From: Mariniblastus sp.
GTDB lineage: Bacteria; Planctomycetota; Planctomycetia; Pirellulales; Pirellulaceae
Assembly: GCA_028823415.1 (NCBI GenBank)
Contig: JAPKBL010000048.1
Span: 1-36,735, forward strand
Reading direction: 5' to 3'
DNA length: 36,735 bases
Both the position numbers and the translations under genes were made by a program. The notes beneath the pieces are model-generated. The model had not been told where the DNA came from, made no database searches, and was given only the letters and a program-made list of their open reading frames with translations. This document shows, in pieces, positions 7,158-17,900 of the stretch. The number at the start of each line of letters is the position of its first letter. Position 1 is the stretch's first letter.

Positions 7158-8864
7158 TCAGTGAGTCCGCGTCAGACGGTTCAATATTTGCGCCTGTAAA
7201 CTCGATATGATACCGGTCAACAAGAGCACGACCGTAAAGACGATATTGTAAGACGATGTCACCAATGAATTCCTTGGATTCAAATCGTCTATTGCCAATG
7301 CATAAATCAGAACCATTCCGAATCCAAATATTGAAGAAACAGTCGCGACGGCAATCAAATCCACACGCCGAAATAAACTGATAACTAAAATCAACAAAGG
7401 AAACGAAGACAAAAGAAGCCCTCTTGGCTCATTATTTAAGCAGAGCAATCCAGCGAGGAACAGTGGGTCTACGGCAGCCCAGATCGTCGGAATAAATTGA
7501 GCCGAGCGGACCCGATTGTGGGTTTTTTGAAGCACAACGGAAACGCCACCCCAAGCAAACAAAACAAAAACGTTGCGCCACAAGGCACTGTCAATGTCCG
7601 TAAACGCATTTGGCCCGTCCACTGTCAGAAATTGCGCTATGAATAATGCGAAAATTAGAATCGGCACTAGAGCCAAATGAGCCGCAAGCACAGGTTCTCG
7701 AGAGACCCATCTGCGCGCTCGACGCTTCCAATCATTTCTAGCATAAATAGAAGCACCTGCCAGAAACCTGGCTAAATCTTGAGCGAGTTCAGCAGCCGAC
7801 GCGTAGCGATCAGCGGGTTTCTTTTCCATGCACTTGGTGCAAATCGCCTCGAGATCCCTGGGAATGGCCGTGTTGATCATGCTTGCACGGAGAGGTTCAT
7901 CTTGCAGAACCTGCATCAACGTTTCTGTCGAATTACCACTGACAAAAGGGGGCTGACGCGTTAACAGGGTGTAGAGAATGGCCCCCAGAGAATACACGTC
8001 CGAAGCACTTGTCACTTCTTCATTTTTACCGGTCGCCTGTTCCGGGGGCATGTAATTCGGCGTGCCCATGACGGTTCCGGTTCGCGTCAAATTACTATCA
8101 TCCAGAGTACTCTTGGCGAGACCAAAGTCGACAATACGAGGTTCGTTGGTTTCGTCCAGTAATATGTTTGCCGGCTTAAGATCGCGATGAATGAAGCCAG
8201 CCTCATGGGCACAATGGACTGCCGATGCGACTTGAAGCAGAATTCTCGCCGACTCTCGCGGATCAATGGGAGATTCTTTAATTCGCGCCGCTAAACTTTT
8301 CCCCTCGATGAACGCCATCGAGTAATAGTGTTGCCCCTCATGAGAGCCAACATCATACACCGGAACAATGCCGGGATGGTCGAGTTTTGCCGCAGCTTCA
8401 GCCTCTTGATAAAAACGCTTGATTTCTTCACTGTCTGCGAAGGTACCTGTCAAAATCATTTTCAACGCGACAATCCGATTAAGCCCCGTTTGCCTCGCCT
8501 TGTACACCACGCCCATTCCGCCATGCGCGATCACTTCCATTAACTCGTAGCTACCAAATCTACGAAACGGAACCTCATTGACTCCGACTCGATTCGAACA
8601 ACCCGAATTGGATTTAGGCTGTCGGGTCACGTCAGCAGACGCGTTGTAGACCGTAGGCGGATTATTTGGCAGCGAATCATCTGGATCGATATTTTCCAGA
8701 AACCCCCCAGCGCGAGCGGAGGCGGATAATAGGCTGTGAACTTCTTTGGCCAATTCCAGATTTTGTCTACACAGTTGATCCACCAAAGCAGATCGCTCAC
8801 GAGGGCAGGAAACATCCATTGCCGCATTAAAAATGCTTTCTACTCTAGGCTCTTCAGTTTCCAA
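7158..8864 (-). CDS. Membrane Ser/Thr protein kinase (PknB-like)
   Basis: A 568-residue Hanks-type kinase. The N-terminal 100 residues are a linker-like segment common in planctomycete kinases that partner an ECF sigma factor. The kinase domain spans about 106-370: glycine loop IAHGGMGVVYKA, Lys135 in VALKMI, catalytic HRDLKPANILL (226-236), metal-binding DFGLAK (246-251), MPPEQ in place of APE, then SDVYSLGAILY. All catalytic residues are intact. After a basic stretch come about six hydrophobic segments (392-560) that should anchor it in the membrane, with no WD40 or TPR sensor domain. The start is TTG at 8864: no ATG or GTG exists before the in-frame stop just upstream, and the ribosome binding site is poor. 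The ECF gene lies 102 bp upstream on the same strand. Confidence 0.93.
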   Translation of the reverse strand: METEEPRVESIFNAAMDVSCPRERSALVDQLCRQNLELAKEVHSLLSASARAGGFLENIDPDDSLPNNPPTVYNASADVTRQPKSNSGCSNRVGVNEVPFRRFGSYELMEVIAHGGMGVVYKARQTGLNRIVALKMILTGTFADSEEIKRFYQEAEAAAKLDHPGIVPVYDVGSHEGQHYYSMAFIEGKSLAARIKESPIDPRESARILLQVASAVHCAHEAGFIHRDLKPANILLDETNEPRIVDFGLAKSTLDDSNLTRTGTVMGTPNYMPPEQATGKNEEVTSASDVYSLGAILYTLLTRQPPFVSGNSTETLMQVLQDEPLRASMINTAIPRDLEAICTKCMEKKPADRYASAAELAQDLARFLAGASIYARNDWKRRARRWVSREPVLAAHLALVPILIFALFIAQFLTVDGPNAFTDIDSALWRNVFVLFAWGGVSVVLQKTHNRVRSAQFIPTIWAAVDPLFLAGLLCLNNEPRGLLLSSFPLLILVISLFRRVDLIAVATVSSIFGFGMVLIYALAIDDLNPRNSLVTSSYNIVFTVVLLLTGIISSLQAQILNRLTRTH

Positions 8865-8966
8865 TCGTGCACCCGCCCATGTGTCATTGAATCATTAAAC
8901 TACTTAACTACACTACCGTGCGTTTTTCCTGCTTGAACTACGCCAAGTCATCCAGCTAATTTCGAA

Positions 8967-9545
8967 TTATTTTTTTTCAACCGATTCCAGTTCCTCGGAA
9001 AGCTCTTTGAATAGCCACGCCTTAGCAAAAACCCAGTGCCGGCTAACGGTACGAACGGATACATCCATCGTCTCGGCAACTTCGAGTATCGTGAGCCCTG
9101 TGAAATACCTGAGATTGACAACGCGAGCCGCCTCAGGACTGGACTCCGCGAGGCGATCGAGCGATTCGTCGAGCCCCAGCAAAAATTCACCATCATCGGG
9201 ATCGGCCAGTTCCAATTTTTCCATGTCGATTTTCCGCCGTCCTCCACCGTGAACGACTCGTTGTTTTTTCCGCGCAGAATCGACCAGAATTCGCCGCATC
9301 GCCAACGCGGCGGCTCCAAAGAAGTGGCCACGGCTGTTCCAGACTTGGGGATCCTCGGAATCAATCAACCGAAGATACGCTTCGTGTACCAGCGCTGTGG
9401 GCTGGAGGGAATGACCGACCGGCTCTCTTGCCATACGAGCGGCAGCGAGGCGCCGTAGTTCGGCATAAACCAAAGGAAGTAAATCACTGGCGGCAAGTTG
9501 ATCGCCTTGATTGATTGCTTTTAAAATACGGGAAACGTCATCCAT
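8967..9545 (-). CDS. ECF-type RNA polymerase sigma factor
   Basis: A 192-residue sigma-70-family ECF factor of the type often paired with Ser/Thr kinases in planctomycetes. Region 2 is seen as LLPLVYAELRRLAAARM, then HSLQPTALVHEAYLRL and WNSRGHFFGAAALAMRRILV. Region 4 is ARVVNLRYFTGLTILEVAET followed by MDVSVRTVSRHWVFAKAWLF, a helix-turn-helix for the -35 element. No anti-sigma gene lies beside it. The kinase follows on the same strand after 102 bp, so the pair probably forms one signalling unit in which phosphorylation controls the sigma factor; that is inference from known ECF-kinase pairs. The ATG at 9545 gives the usual length. Confidence 0.92.
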   Translation of the reverse strand: MDDVSRILKAINQGDQLAASDLLPLVYAELRRLAAARMAREPVGHSLQPTALVHEAYLRLIDSEDPQVWNSRGHFFGAAALAMRRILVDSARKKQRVVHGGGRRKIDMEKLELADPDDGEFLLGLDESLDRLAESSPEAARVVNLRYFTGLTILEVAETMDVSVRTVSRHWVFAKAWLFKELSEELESVEKK

Positions 9546-9631
9546 AAAAACATCTTACCGTCGATCCGCAAACAATCCAATTCTGCAATTGATTTATTCC
9601 CAACCGAACGTCGTTAGAGAAAAAAGTTTCC

Positions 9632-11092
9632 CTAGCTGATTAAATCATCTACGACATGTCCATGCACATCCGTCAATCGGTAATCGCGTCCCTGAAATCG
9701 ATACGTTAACTTTTCATGATTAAAGCCCATTAGTTTCATAATCGTCGCCTGTAAATCATGAACATGAACTTTGTTTTCGGTCACGCCAAAACCGAGTTCG
9801 TCTGTCTGCCCGTAATTGTATCCCCCTTTGACACCTCCCCCAGCCATCCACATTGTGAAGCAATCGGGGTAATGATCCCTACCCAAAATACTACTTTTCG
9901 CGGTTCGCCCTTCGCGAAATGGGGTGCGTCCAAATTCGCCGCCGCAAACGATCAAGGTATCTTCGAGTAGTCCCCGTTGTTTTAAATCACGGATCAGTGC
10001 GGCAATGGGTTGATCCGTCGCCGCCATCTTCTTGGTCAACCCACCCCTCAATCCTTCGTTAGCACCGGTCCCGTGAAAGTCCCATCCCCAATCAAACAGT
10101 TGTACGAATCGGACACCACCTTCGACTAATCGACGGGCGAGCAAACAGTTATTAGCAAAACTGGATTTTCCCGGCACCGCCCCATAGGCGTCGTGGGTCT
10201 GTTTGGTTTCTTTGGAAATATCCATGACGTCGGGAACGGAGTCCTGCATTCGGTAGGCCAATTCGTATTGGGCGATCCGAGTCAACGTTTCAGGATGCTT
10301 CATCTCGTTTGCCTGAAGTTCGTTCAGCTCCCGTAACGCATCGAGTGAGCGTCGGCGAAGGGATCGATCCATCCCTTTTGGATCGGAAGCATACAAAACT
10401 GGATCGCCTTGGGAACGACATTGCACTCCCTGAAAAACCGAGGGAAGAAATCCGCTTCCAAACGAATTCGCTCCGCCATTGGGTTGGACCCCACTACTGA
10501 TGAGCACGACAAATCCCGGCAAATCTTGATTCTCTGTGCCCAGTCCGTAGGTCGCCCAGGCTCCCAGCGACGGCCGCCCGGATCTCGGCGAACCCGTGTA
10601 AATCAGCAGCTCAGCGGGGGCGTGGTTAAACTGATCTGTGTTCATCGAGTGGATAAAACACATCTCATCGACAATATCAGGGGCGTGAAAATTAGGCACT
10701 GCATCGGACAACCAAGTTCCGTTTTTTCCGTACTGAGCAAATTTCCGCGGCGTACCCATTAACTTGGGAACACCTGAGGTGAACGCAAACGTTCGCCCTT
10801 TCAAAAATTCATCAGGACACGGCTCTCCGTCCCGTTTCACCAACTCCGGTTTGTAATCGTACAAATCAAGATTGGGTGGCGAGCCAGTCAAATGCAAATA
10901 GATTACGCGTTTGGCTTTTCCCGAAAAATGAGGAGCCCGACTGGCAAGCGGTTGCATCGAATCGATCGGAACATCAGCCGATGCCGTTGCCCCAGTCAGG
11001 GACGAAAGGGCCAGCGCTCCAACACCGACACCGGAGGCAGACAGGAAATGCCGCCGCGTACGATCTTTTAATTGATTTAGATAAGGATTCAT
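9632..11092 (-). CDS. DUF1501 protein, Tat-exported
   Basis: A 486-residue protein of the DUF1501 family, related to the sulfatase/alkaline phosphatase fold and very abundant in planctomycetes. Its reaction is not established. It begins with a twin-arginine signal (TRRHFLSASGVGVGALALSS), so it should be exported folded, perhaps with a metal cofactor. Family landmarks include KRVIYLHLTGSPPNLDLYDY, ELLIYTGSPRSGRPSLGAW, RFVQLFDWGWDFHG, IVCGGEFGRTPF and GRDHYPDCFTMWMAGGG. Metal-binding candidates are the Asp/His residues of DWGWDFHG and GRDHYP. The ATG lies 3 nt after the stop of the upstream PSD1 gene without a strong ribosome binding site, which suggests translational coupling. It is the second gene of that two-gene operon. 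Confidence 0.93.
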   Translation of the reverse strand: MNPYLNQLKDRTRRHFLSASGVGVGALALSSLTGATASADVPIDSMQPLASRAPHFSGKAKRVIYLHLTGSPPNLDLYDYKPELVKRDGEPCPDEFLKGRTFAFTSGVPKLMGTPRKFAQYGKNGTWLSDAVPNFHAPDIVDEMCFIHSMNTDQFNHAPAELLIYTGSPRSGRPSLGAWATYGLGTENQDLPGFVVLISSGVQPNGGANSFGSGFLPSVFQGVQCRSQGDPVLYASDPKGMDRSLRRRSLDALRELNELQANEMKHPETLTRIAQYELAYRMQDSVPDVMDISKETKQTHDAYGAVPGKSSFANNCLLARRLVEGGVRFVQLFDWGWDFHGTGANEGLRGGLTKKMAATDQPIAALIRDLKQRGLLEDTLIVCGGEFGRTPFREGRTAKSSILGRDHYPDCFTMWMAGGGVKGGYNYGQTDELGFGVTENKVHVHDLQATIMKLMGFNHEKLTYRFQGRDYRLTDVHGHVVDDLIS

Positions 11093-11095
11093 GTG

Positions 11096-14000
11096 CTACC
11101 GTTTCAAAAAGATCTCATCCAAATTAAGCAATACGTTACAGACCACGGTCATCGCCGCGGCATCAACTGGATCCATCCCCTCGGGCAACGCCCCGAGTGG
11201 GTCTGACGATAGCTTGTTGGCTTCTTCAGGCTGCTCCTGCAGTCGTAATACTGCATCGTTAAATAGTGAAACCAAGGTTGCTATCTCGCTTCCACTCGGT
11301 GGACGCAGCAAACACCGCCGGAATGCCAACTTAATCTGTGCCTCGACGTCGGCCTCCTCAGTCATCACCAACCGGGCAAGCGCTTGTGCCGCTTCGACAT
11401 AGACTGGATCGTTGAGTGTCACCAGTGACTGCAGTGGAGTATTGGTACTGTTTCGCCGAACGGTGCAGACCTCGCGATTGGGCGCGTCGAAGGTCGCCAT
11501 CGAGGGGTAGGGATTACTTCGCCGCCACGTCGTATAAATACCGCGCCGATAACGATCCTCGCCAGCACTGGTTTTCCAATCTGTCGATCCGCCAAATGCT
11601 GCCTTCAAACCAAGATTGGGCTGCGGTGGTTTGACCGGAGCGCCAAACATTTTTCGACTGAGTAAACCACTGGCGAAGAGGGCTTGATCACGAACCATCT
11701 CCGCGCTCAGCCGAACCCTCGGAGCCCGGGACATCCAGCGATTATCCGGATCCGGGGCAACCCGCTCAGGATTCACCAACGCGCTTTGTCGATAGGTAGC
11801 CGACGTAACCAGCGTCTTCAATAGATGGCGAACATCCCAGTCATTGCCAACTAACTCGGTCGCTAACCAATCGAGCAACTCGGGATGCGTTGGCAGTTCA
11901 CCTTGGGAACCAAATTCCTCACTGGTCACAACAATTCCGCGACCGAAAATAGTTTCCCAATATCGATTTGCCAGCACGCGAGCAGTCAAGGGATTCTCAG
12001 AGTTGATTAACCATTCCGCCATCGCCAAACGATCGGGCTTTCCATCGGGCTTTGGATCGGCCGGCGGTTGGTGGAAAACGACGGGAAACCCGGGCTCCAC
12101 CAATTGGCCTTTGTCGAGATAATTACCGCGATGCTGCAGATGCGTCTCCCGACGGTTTTTTGCTAACTCGCGAAGGATCGGGACAGAAGTTGCAGGCTTG
12201 AGCGATTCTAATTGCTGTTCCACCTTCGCGCGTCCTTCCCGCTGAGATTTCAAAGACGAGGCAACGTGGTAACGAAAATGGTTGGCTAACTGCTGACGCG
12301 TTTGGGCGGTCCTCTGGTCTTGAGCCACATCGAGAATCCGGATGATCTCTACGGGGATATTCGAACGCTCAATGGCCACCTGATCTTCCGTCGTGCTAAA
12401 TTGAAAATGACCAAGTAGATGATTTTCGTAGGGCGAATTTTGCGCCATTCGAATCCTAAGTATCGCCGGCTCATCTACCTTGACCGGACCTTCGGGAATT
12501 AAAGTCAATTGATGAGGTTTATCAGCGGCACCGCCGACAGCCCAGCCATCACGAGGGCCATTTTTGCCAACTAGGACGTCAGACGCTTCAAACTCCGGCT
12601 GATGAAAATCGGCAAACGCCGCCTTGAACGATATATTGCGAATCCGATCGGTCGATATTTCCAACGAAGGTTTAGGAGGAGTATCAAACTGCCGGGTCAT
12701 GACAACCTGCCGATCTGAATTCAAAAGTTCAACCGTAAAACCGGCCAACCTCTCCGACGCCTCAAGGCGATTCCATAGCTTGATTCGGTTGATTTCATGG
12801 GGCGTACCGAGATCCAGCTCCCACCACGGATTTTCAACCGTGGCCGTATGCGTGACGGATTGGTTGGCAAACGTCCCATCGGTGTTCCCGTCGATTGCCA
12901 ATTCAGGTGGGCCGTTGTAGTCGGTCGAATGCTGCGTAGCGGTCCCTTGAGACGCAATATTTTTGCCGCCGCTAAATACTTGAACTTCGGCCAGCGAAAG
13001 AATTACTTTACTACCGCGATTAGTAACCCGCACGAACCGGGCACTCGGCGCCGATTCAGCCAATGGAACCAGCTCCGCTTGAATACCAGTAATGACAAAA
13101 TTCTGCCCAATGGTCGACAGGTTATTAAGACTTGCATGGGGGAGCGTCTCCAGTCGAATTGCCGACCACCGCATTGCATTCTTTGAGTCTGCCTTGATTG
13201 GAAATTCAATTGTGTATTCATCTTGCGGCGCCGCAGCGGTAAGCAACAGACTACCATCTTCTAGAATCGCTCCTGGTTTTTCGCTTTTTCGGACGATCGA
13301 ATTTGGAATCAACTTGTTCCACGAGAGTGCCGTTGAGATTCGCGTCTCCCATTGCCGCTGCGCCAACTCCAGTTCCGGAGTACTGTTGTCCAACTCAGAT
13401 GTTAACTCGGCCAGCTGTTTCTCAAGCTGTTGTCGCGTCTGAATCTGTTCGTCCGAAAACACACTAAGCAAAGGTGCTTCATTACGAAGATCTGAGTCCT
13501 CGGTGTTGTTCAGGATCGCAAAGAACTGAAAGTACTCTTCTTGAGTAATTGGATCATACTTGTGGGTGTGGCACTGCGCACATGCCATCGTGGTCCCCAT
13601 CCAAACCGCCATCGTTGTGTTAACTCGGTCTACCACAGCGACATTTCGGAATTCTTCGTTTTGCGTGCCCCCTTCGTTATTAGTCAACGTATTCCGGTGG
13701 AATGCTGTGGCAATTCGCTGAGAATCGCTTGACGAGGGCAGGAGATCGCCGGCGATCTGTTCTCGGGTGAACTGATCGAATGGGAGGTTGTCGTTGTAAG
13801 CTTTGATCACCCAATCGCGATACGCCCAAATCGTTCGCGGAGGATCATCGGCGTACCCGGCGCTATCGGCGTACCGAGCCAAGTCCAACCATTTCCGAGC
13901 CCAGTGTTCGCCATAGGCCGGCCGCTGCAGCAAGTCATCAACTAATTTTTCGAAGGCCTTAGGATCCGTCGATAATACGAATCGATCCACCTCCTGGATC

Positions 14001-14569
14001 GTTGGTGGCAGACCAATGACATCCAGATAAACGCGACGCACTAACGCATAACGATCCGCCGGGGCAGAAGGTGTTAAACCATGCTCCCTCATATTTCGTA
14101 ATGTAAAGTGGTCGACCGGATTCCGGGGCCATTCTTCCAAACCGGGATCAACCATGGGAAGCGAAGGGCGCTCGGGTTTAACATAAGCCCAATGCTTGGC
14201 ATATTTTGCGCCCTCCTTAATCCAGCGCGTCAGCACTTCAATTTCTTCCGCGCTGAGCGCCTGTCCGTGTTCAGACGGAGGCATTCGGATATCTTCATCT
14301 GCCGACGAAATGCGGGCAATCAACTCACTCTGCTCTGGAGAACCGGGAACGACTGCGATCAAATCGGTTTCGAGTACCGAAAGGGCCGTCTCCCGAATAT
14401 CTAATCGCAAGCCGGCTTCTAGTCCTCCAGGATCAGGTCCGTGACATAGCAAACACTTCTCAGACAAAATGGGGCGAATATCTCGATTGAAATCGACATC
14501 TTCAAACGCCGACAAAGACGCCAATGTCGATTGGGATAGCATGAACAGCGTGAACAGAAAAATCCGCAT
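11096..14569 (-). CDS. PSCyt1-DUF1549-DUF1553 (PSD1) protein with discoidin-like insert
   Basis: A 1157-residue exported protein. A signal peptide covers residues 1-22. The planctomycete cytochrome c domain (PSCyt1, about 25-120) carries the haem motif CLLCH (Cys39, Cys42, His43) and the distal segment MPPSEHGQAL. Next is DUF1549/PSCyt2 (about 150-360; RRVYLDVIGLPPT, ARKWLDLARYADSAGY, CAQCHTHKYDPI with a second CxxCH). An F5/8 type C (discoidin)-like carbohydrate-binding segment follows (about 490-620; LAIDGNTDGTF, WWELDLG). DUF1553/PSD1 ends the protein (about 860-1110; NPLTARVLANRYWETIFGRG, RHLLKTLVTSATYRQS, TNTPLQSLVTLNDP). I use the ATG at 14569; a TTG lies one codon upstream. It is first in an operon with DUF1501. 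The two haem sites suggest electron transfer linked to an extracytoplasmic oxidation, possibly of polysaccharide; this is unproven for the family. Confidence 0.94.
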   Translation of the reverse strand: MRIFLFTLFMLSQSTLASLSAFEDVDFNRDIRPILSEKCLLCHGPDPGGLEAGLRLDIRETALSVLETDLIAVVPGSPEQSELIARISSADEDIRMPPSEHGQALSAEEIEVLTRWIKEGAKYAKHWAYVKPERPSLPMVDPGLEEWPRNPVDHFTLRNMREHGLTPSAPADRYALVRRVYLDVIGLPPTIQEVDRFVLSTDPKAFEKLVDDLLQRPAYGEHWARKWLDLARYADSAGYADDPPRTIWAYRDWVIKAYNDNLPFDQFTREQIAGDLLPSSSDSQRIATAFHRNTLTNNEGGTQNEEFRNVAVVDRVNTTMAVWMGTTMACAQCHTHKYDPITQEEYFQFFAILNNTEDSDLRNEAPLLSVFSDEQIQTRQQLEKQLAELTSELDNSTPELELAQRQWETRISTALSWNKLIPNSIVRKSEKPGAILEDGSLLLTAAAPQDEYTIEFPIKADSKNAMRWSAIRLETLPHASLNNLSTIGQNFVITGIQAELVPLAESAPSARFVRVTNRGSKVILSLAEVQVFSGGKNIASQGTATQHSTDYNGPPELAIDGNTDGTFANQSVTHTATVENPWWELDLGTPHEINRIKLWNRLEASERLAGFTVELLNSDRQVVMTRQFDTPPKPSLEISTDRIRNISFKAAFADFHQPEFEASDVLVGKNGPRDGWAVGGAADKPHQLTLIPEGPVKVDEPAILRIRMAQNSPYENHLLGHFQFSTTEDQVAIERSNIPVEIIRILDVAQDQRTAQTRQQLANHFRYHVASSLKSQREGRAKVEQQLESLKPATSVPILRELAKNRRETHLQHRGNYLDKGQLVEPGFPVVFHQPPADPKPDGKPDRLAMAEWLINSENPLTARVLANRYWETIFGRGIVVTSEEFGSQGELPTHPELLDWLATELVGNDWDVRHLLKTLVTSATYRQSALVNPERVAPDPDNRWMSRAPRVRLSAEMVRDQALFASGLLSRKMFGAPVKPPQPNLGLKAAFGGSTDWKTSAGEDRYRRGIYTTWRRSNPYPSMATFDAPNREVCTVRRNSTNTPLQSLVTLNDPVYVEAAQALARLVMTEEADVEAQIKLAFRRCLLRPPSGSEIATLVSLFNDAVLRLQEQPEEANKLSSDPLGALPEGMDPVDAAAMTVVCNVLLNLDEIFLKR

Positions 14570-14913
14570 CAATTACAACCCCAAGTCTTAGGATTATTAA
14601 AACAATCTTCGCTAAGAGGGCAAGCCTCGTTAATAGTATAGCAAACCAAAGCCATCAGAGTGTTTGCCAAAATAATTTAGCTGAAATCAAATACGTGAAC
14701 CCAAGAGATCTTCCGCTTCTTCTAAACGTAAAATTTTGCTACTGATTACGGTTGACCGATCCAAAATTGATTAGGATAGAGCAAGTTCTTGAAATCAACC
14801 CCAAGGCTCCGGCGGTTTTAATGGCGATAAACTTAGGGAAGCGACCCGTTAACCGAATCACTGATTTCCTACGAACGATCGCGAAAAACTGATTGATACT
14901 GTGGAATATTTTT
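14570..14913. other. Divergent intergenic region between the two PSD1 operons
   Basis: These 344 bp separate the two back-to-back PSD1 genes and must hold both promoters. I find no clear sigma-70 or sigma-54 consensus, no strong hairpin and no credible small gene; the minus-strand frame at 14739-14951 overlaps the start of the plus-strand gene and looks random. Any shared operator could not be identified by eye. Confidence 0.6.
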
Positions 14914-17900
14914 ATGAATTTAGATGAGTCCTGCATTCCTTCGACAAACAAAGTTCAAACGATCGTTGGCAAGCCTGCCTTACCTTGGTGGATTCCAACG
15001 CTGCTCGTTTTCTTCACCATAATTACTCCAGCACAACTGATAGCGGACGACAAACTGGATTTCAATCGAGACATCCGTCCGATCCTGTCCGACAACTGCT
15101 TTCTTTGCCACGGTCCTGCCGCATCGACGCGCGCCGCGGAATTACGTCTCGACAAACGCGACCCGGCAATCGCTGCCAACGCAATCTTGCCCGGCAAGGC
15201 TGACCAGAGCGAATTGGTCGGGCGAATTTTCTCAGATGACTCAGATGCAATCATGCCGCCGCCGGATTCGAATAAGAAGCTAACCCCTCAACAAAAAGAA
15301 ACATTAAAACGCTGGATTCAAGAAGGGGCTGAATACCAACAACACTGGTCTTTCGTCACTCCCGGTAAACAGCCCAAGTCGCAGGCTGAATCCATCGACC
15401 AGTTCGTTGCACAAAAATTAAAACCTCATTCGCTAACGTCGACTCCCCCCGCAGATCCCGAAACGCTGATCCGCCGGGTTACCTTTGATCTAAACGGGAT
15501 CCCGCCAACACCAGCAGAAGTTGAGCAATTCAAAAATGACATCAACGATCGCGGGATTGACTCTGCATACCAAGCCTTGGTCGATCGCCTTCTCGGAAAA
15601 AACGCTTACGGGGAGCGGATGGCATTGGCATGGCTGGATGCAGCTCGATACGGTGACAGCAGTGTGATGCACGCCGATGGCCCTCGTGACATGTGGCCAT
15701 GGCGAGACTGGGTGATCAATGCCTACAACGCCAACATGCCTTTCGACCAATTTACCATGGAACAGATCGCCGGTGATCTAATTCCCAATGCCACCGTTGA
15801 ACAGAAAATTGCTTCTGGATTTAATCGAAACCACGCCACCAGTGATGAAGGCGGGGCATTCGATGAGGAACTTCGTGTGGAATACGTCGTCGACCGCGTG
15901 AAAACGACTTCCACGGTCTGGATGGGATTGACGATCGAATGCAGCCAGTGCCATGACCACAAATACGACCCGATTTCTCAAGAAGAATACTATCAATTTT
16001 TCGCTTATTTTAACAACACCACCGACCCGGGGATGCAAACACGAAACGGCAATCAAAGCCCCACCGTTCGCGTGATCTCCGCCGAACTTCGCAGCCAACT
16101 TGAGACTTTGCAAGCGAGTATTGCGACTTCAAAAAAGCAGCTCGGTGAGCGAAGAGTCGTCGCTGAACCAGAGTTTCTAGAATGGGTCAATCAAGCCTCC
16201 CGAAAAGCGAACGAGTCCTCCGCAACAACAGAACCGACGGGTTTGACCCAGTGGTATCCACTGGACGAAACGACCGGAAACGAACTAGCCAACAGCGTGT
16301 CTGGGGCGGTTGCAAAAAAAGAGCAGGGGAAATTGCAAACCGTCGATCGCAGCGGAACCAATGCGCTAGATCTCAATGGCAAGACACAATTTGTCTCCAA
16401 TGAAAAAACAATCGAAATCAAAAATGACCAACCGTTCTCTTTCGCCGCCTGGATTAAAACGGATGGTAAATCGTCAGGTGCCGTCTTCTCCCGAATGGAT
16501 GTACCCCAAGCCTATCGCGGGTACGACATGTGGGTCCAGGGACGAAACATTGGAGCACACATCATCAACACCTGGCCCTCCAACGCCCTCAAAGCAGTCT
16601 CTGAAGATCAACTCAAAATTAACACTTGGCAACATGTCGTTATCACTTACGACGGATCGCAAAAGACTCAGGGAGTTAAGATTCACATCGACGGGAAGTT
16701 ATCGGCTAATTCAGTTGAGGCAGATACGCTCAATGGCACGATCGAGACCTCGATAGCCTTTAAAATCGGCAGTCGATCCCAAGGCGCGAATTGGAGGGGC
16801 GGGGTTGATGACATTCGCATATATGACCACGCTCTTTCGACCAAAGAAATTGGATCCTTCCCAGGAAATCCAATCGATTTCCTTATTTCGATCCCGGAAA
16901 GCGAGCGTCAACCGGCGCAAGTGAATACGCTTCGGAAGCATTTCTTTTCGACGATCGACCAAGACTCAATTTCAATCTCAACGCAGTTAGCAAAAGCGAC
17001 CGCCGAGCAAAAGGCGCTTAATGCAAAACCGCTTACGTCGATGGTCATGGAAGACAATCCGACTGACAAAATGAGAACTACGTACATTCTGGATCGAGGC
17101 CAGTACGATTCCCCGAAAAAAGACAATCCTGTGAATGCCGGCGTCCCTGCTGCGTTACCACCCCTCCCCGAAAACGCACCAGCCAATCGACTGGGACTGG
17201 CACAATGGCTAACCCAACCGGGACATCCATTGACAGCCAGGGTGGCTGTCAATCGATATTGGATGATGCTGTTCGGCCATGGACTCGTGAGAACTCCCGG
17301 CGATTTCGGCGCTCAAGGGATGCCACCTACCCACCCGGATCTTCTCGACTGGTTAGCCGTTGAGTTTGTGGATTCTGACTGGGACGTCAAACATCTTTTA
17401 AAATTGATAGTGATGTCAGGGACCTACCGACAAAGCTCTCAACGATCACCCCTCCAACAACAACAAGACCCTGAAAATCTACTGTTATCCTACAGCCCTC
17501 GCTTCCGATTACAGGGGGAATTTATTCGCGACCAGGCGCTGTTTGTCAGTGGTCTCCTAACCGACCAAGCCGGCGGCCCCAGCGTCAAACCCTACCAGCC
17601 ACCGAATATCTGGAATGAAGTAAGTCTCAATGGCGGTCTTCGATACCGTCAAGACAAAGGGGAAAACCTGTATCGCAAGTCAATGTATACGTATTGGAAA
17701 CGCAGTGCTCCAATGCCCAACATGATGATCTTTGACTCACCCTCGAGGGAAAAGTGTGTGATCCAACGGGCCCGCACCAACACCCCACTCCAGGCCTTGG
17801 TAACCCTCAACGACCCTCAATTCGTCGAGGCCGCTCGAAAACTAGCTGAACGCATTATCGCAGATACCCCCGAAACTTTAGCGAGAATTGACTTGGCTTA

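Noticed and set aside
14640..14660. GCAA...GCCA pattern as a minus-strand sigma-54 promoter
   Set aside because: The spacing is one base too short and the conserved AC of the -24 box is missing.
14739..14951. 70-codon minus-strand frame between the PSD1 operons
   Set aside because: It overlaps the start of the plus-strand PSD1 gene, has no ribosome binding site and no family resemblance.
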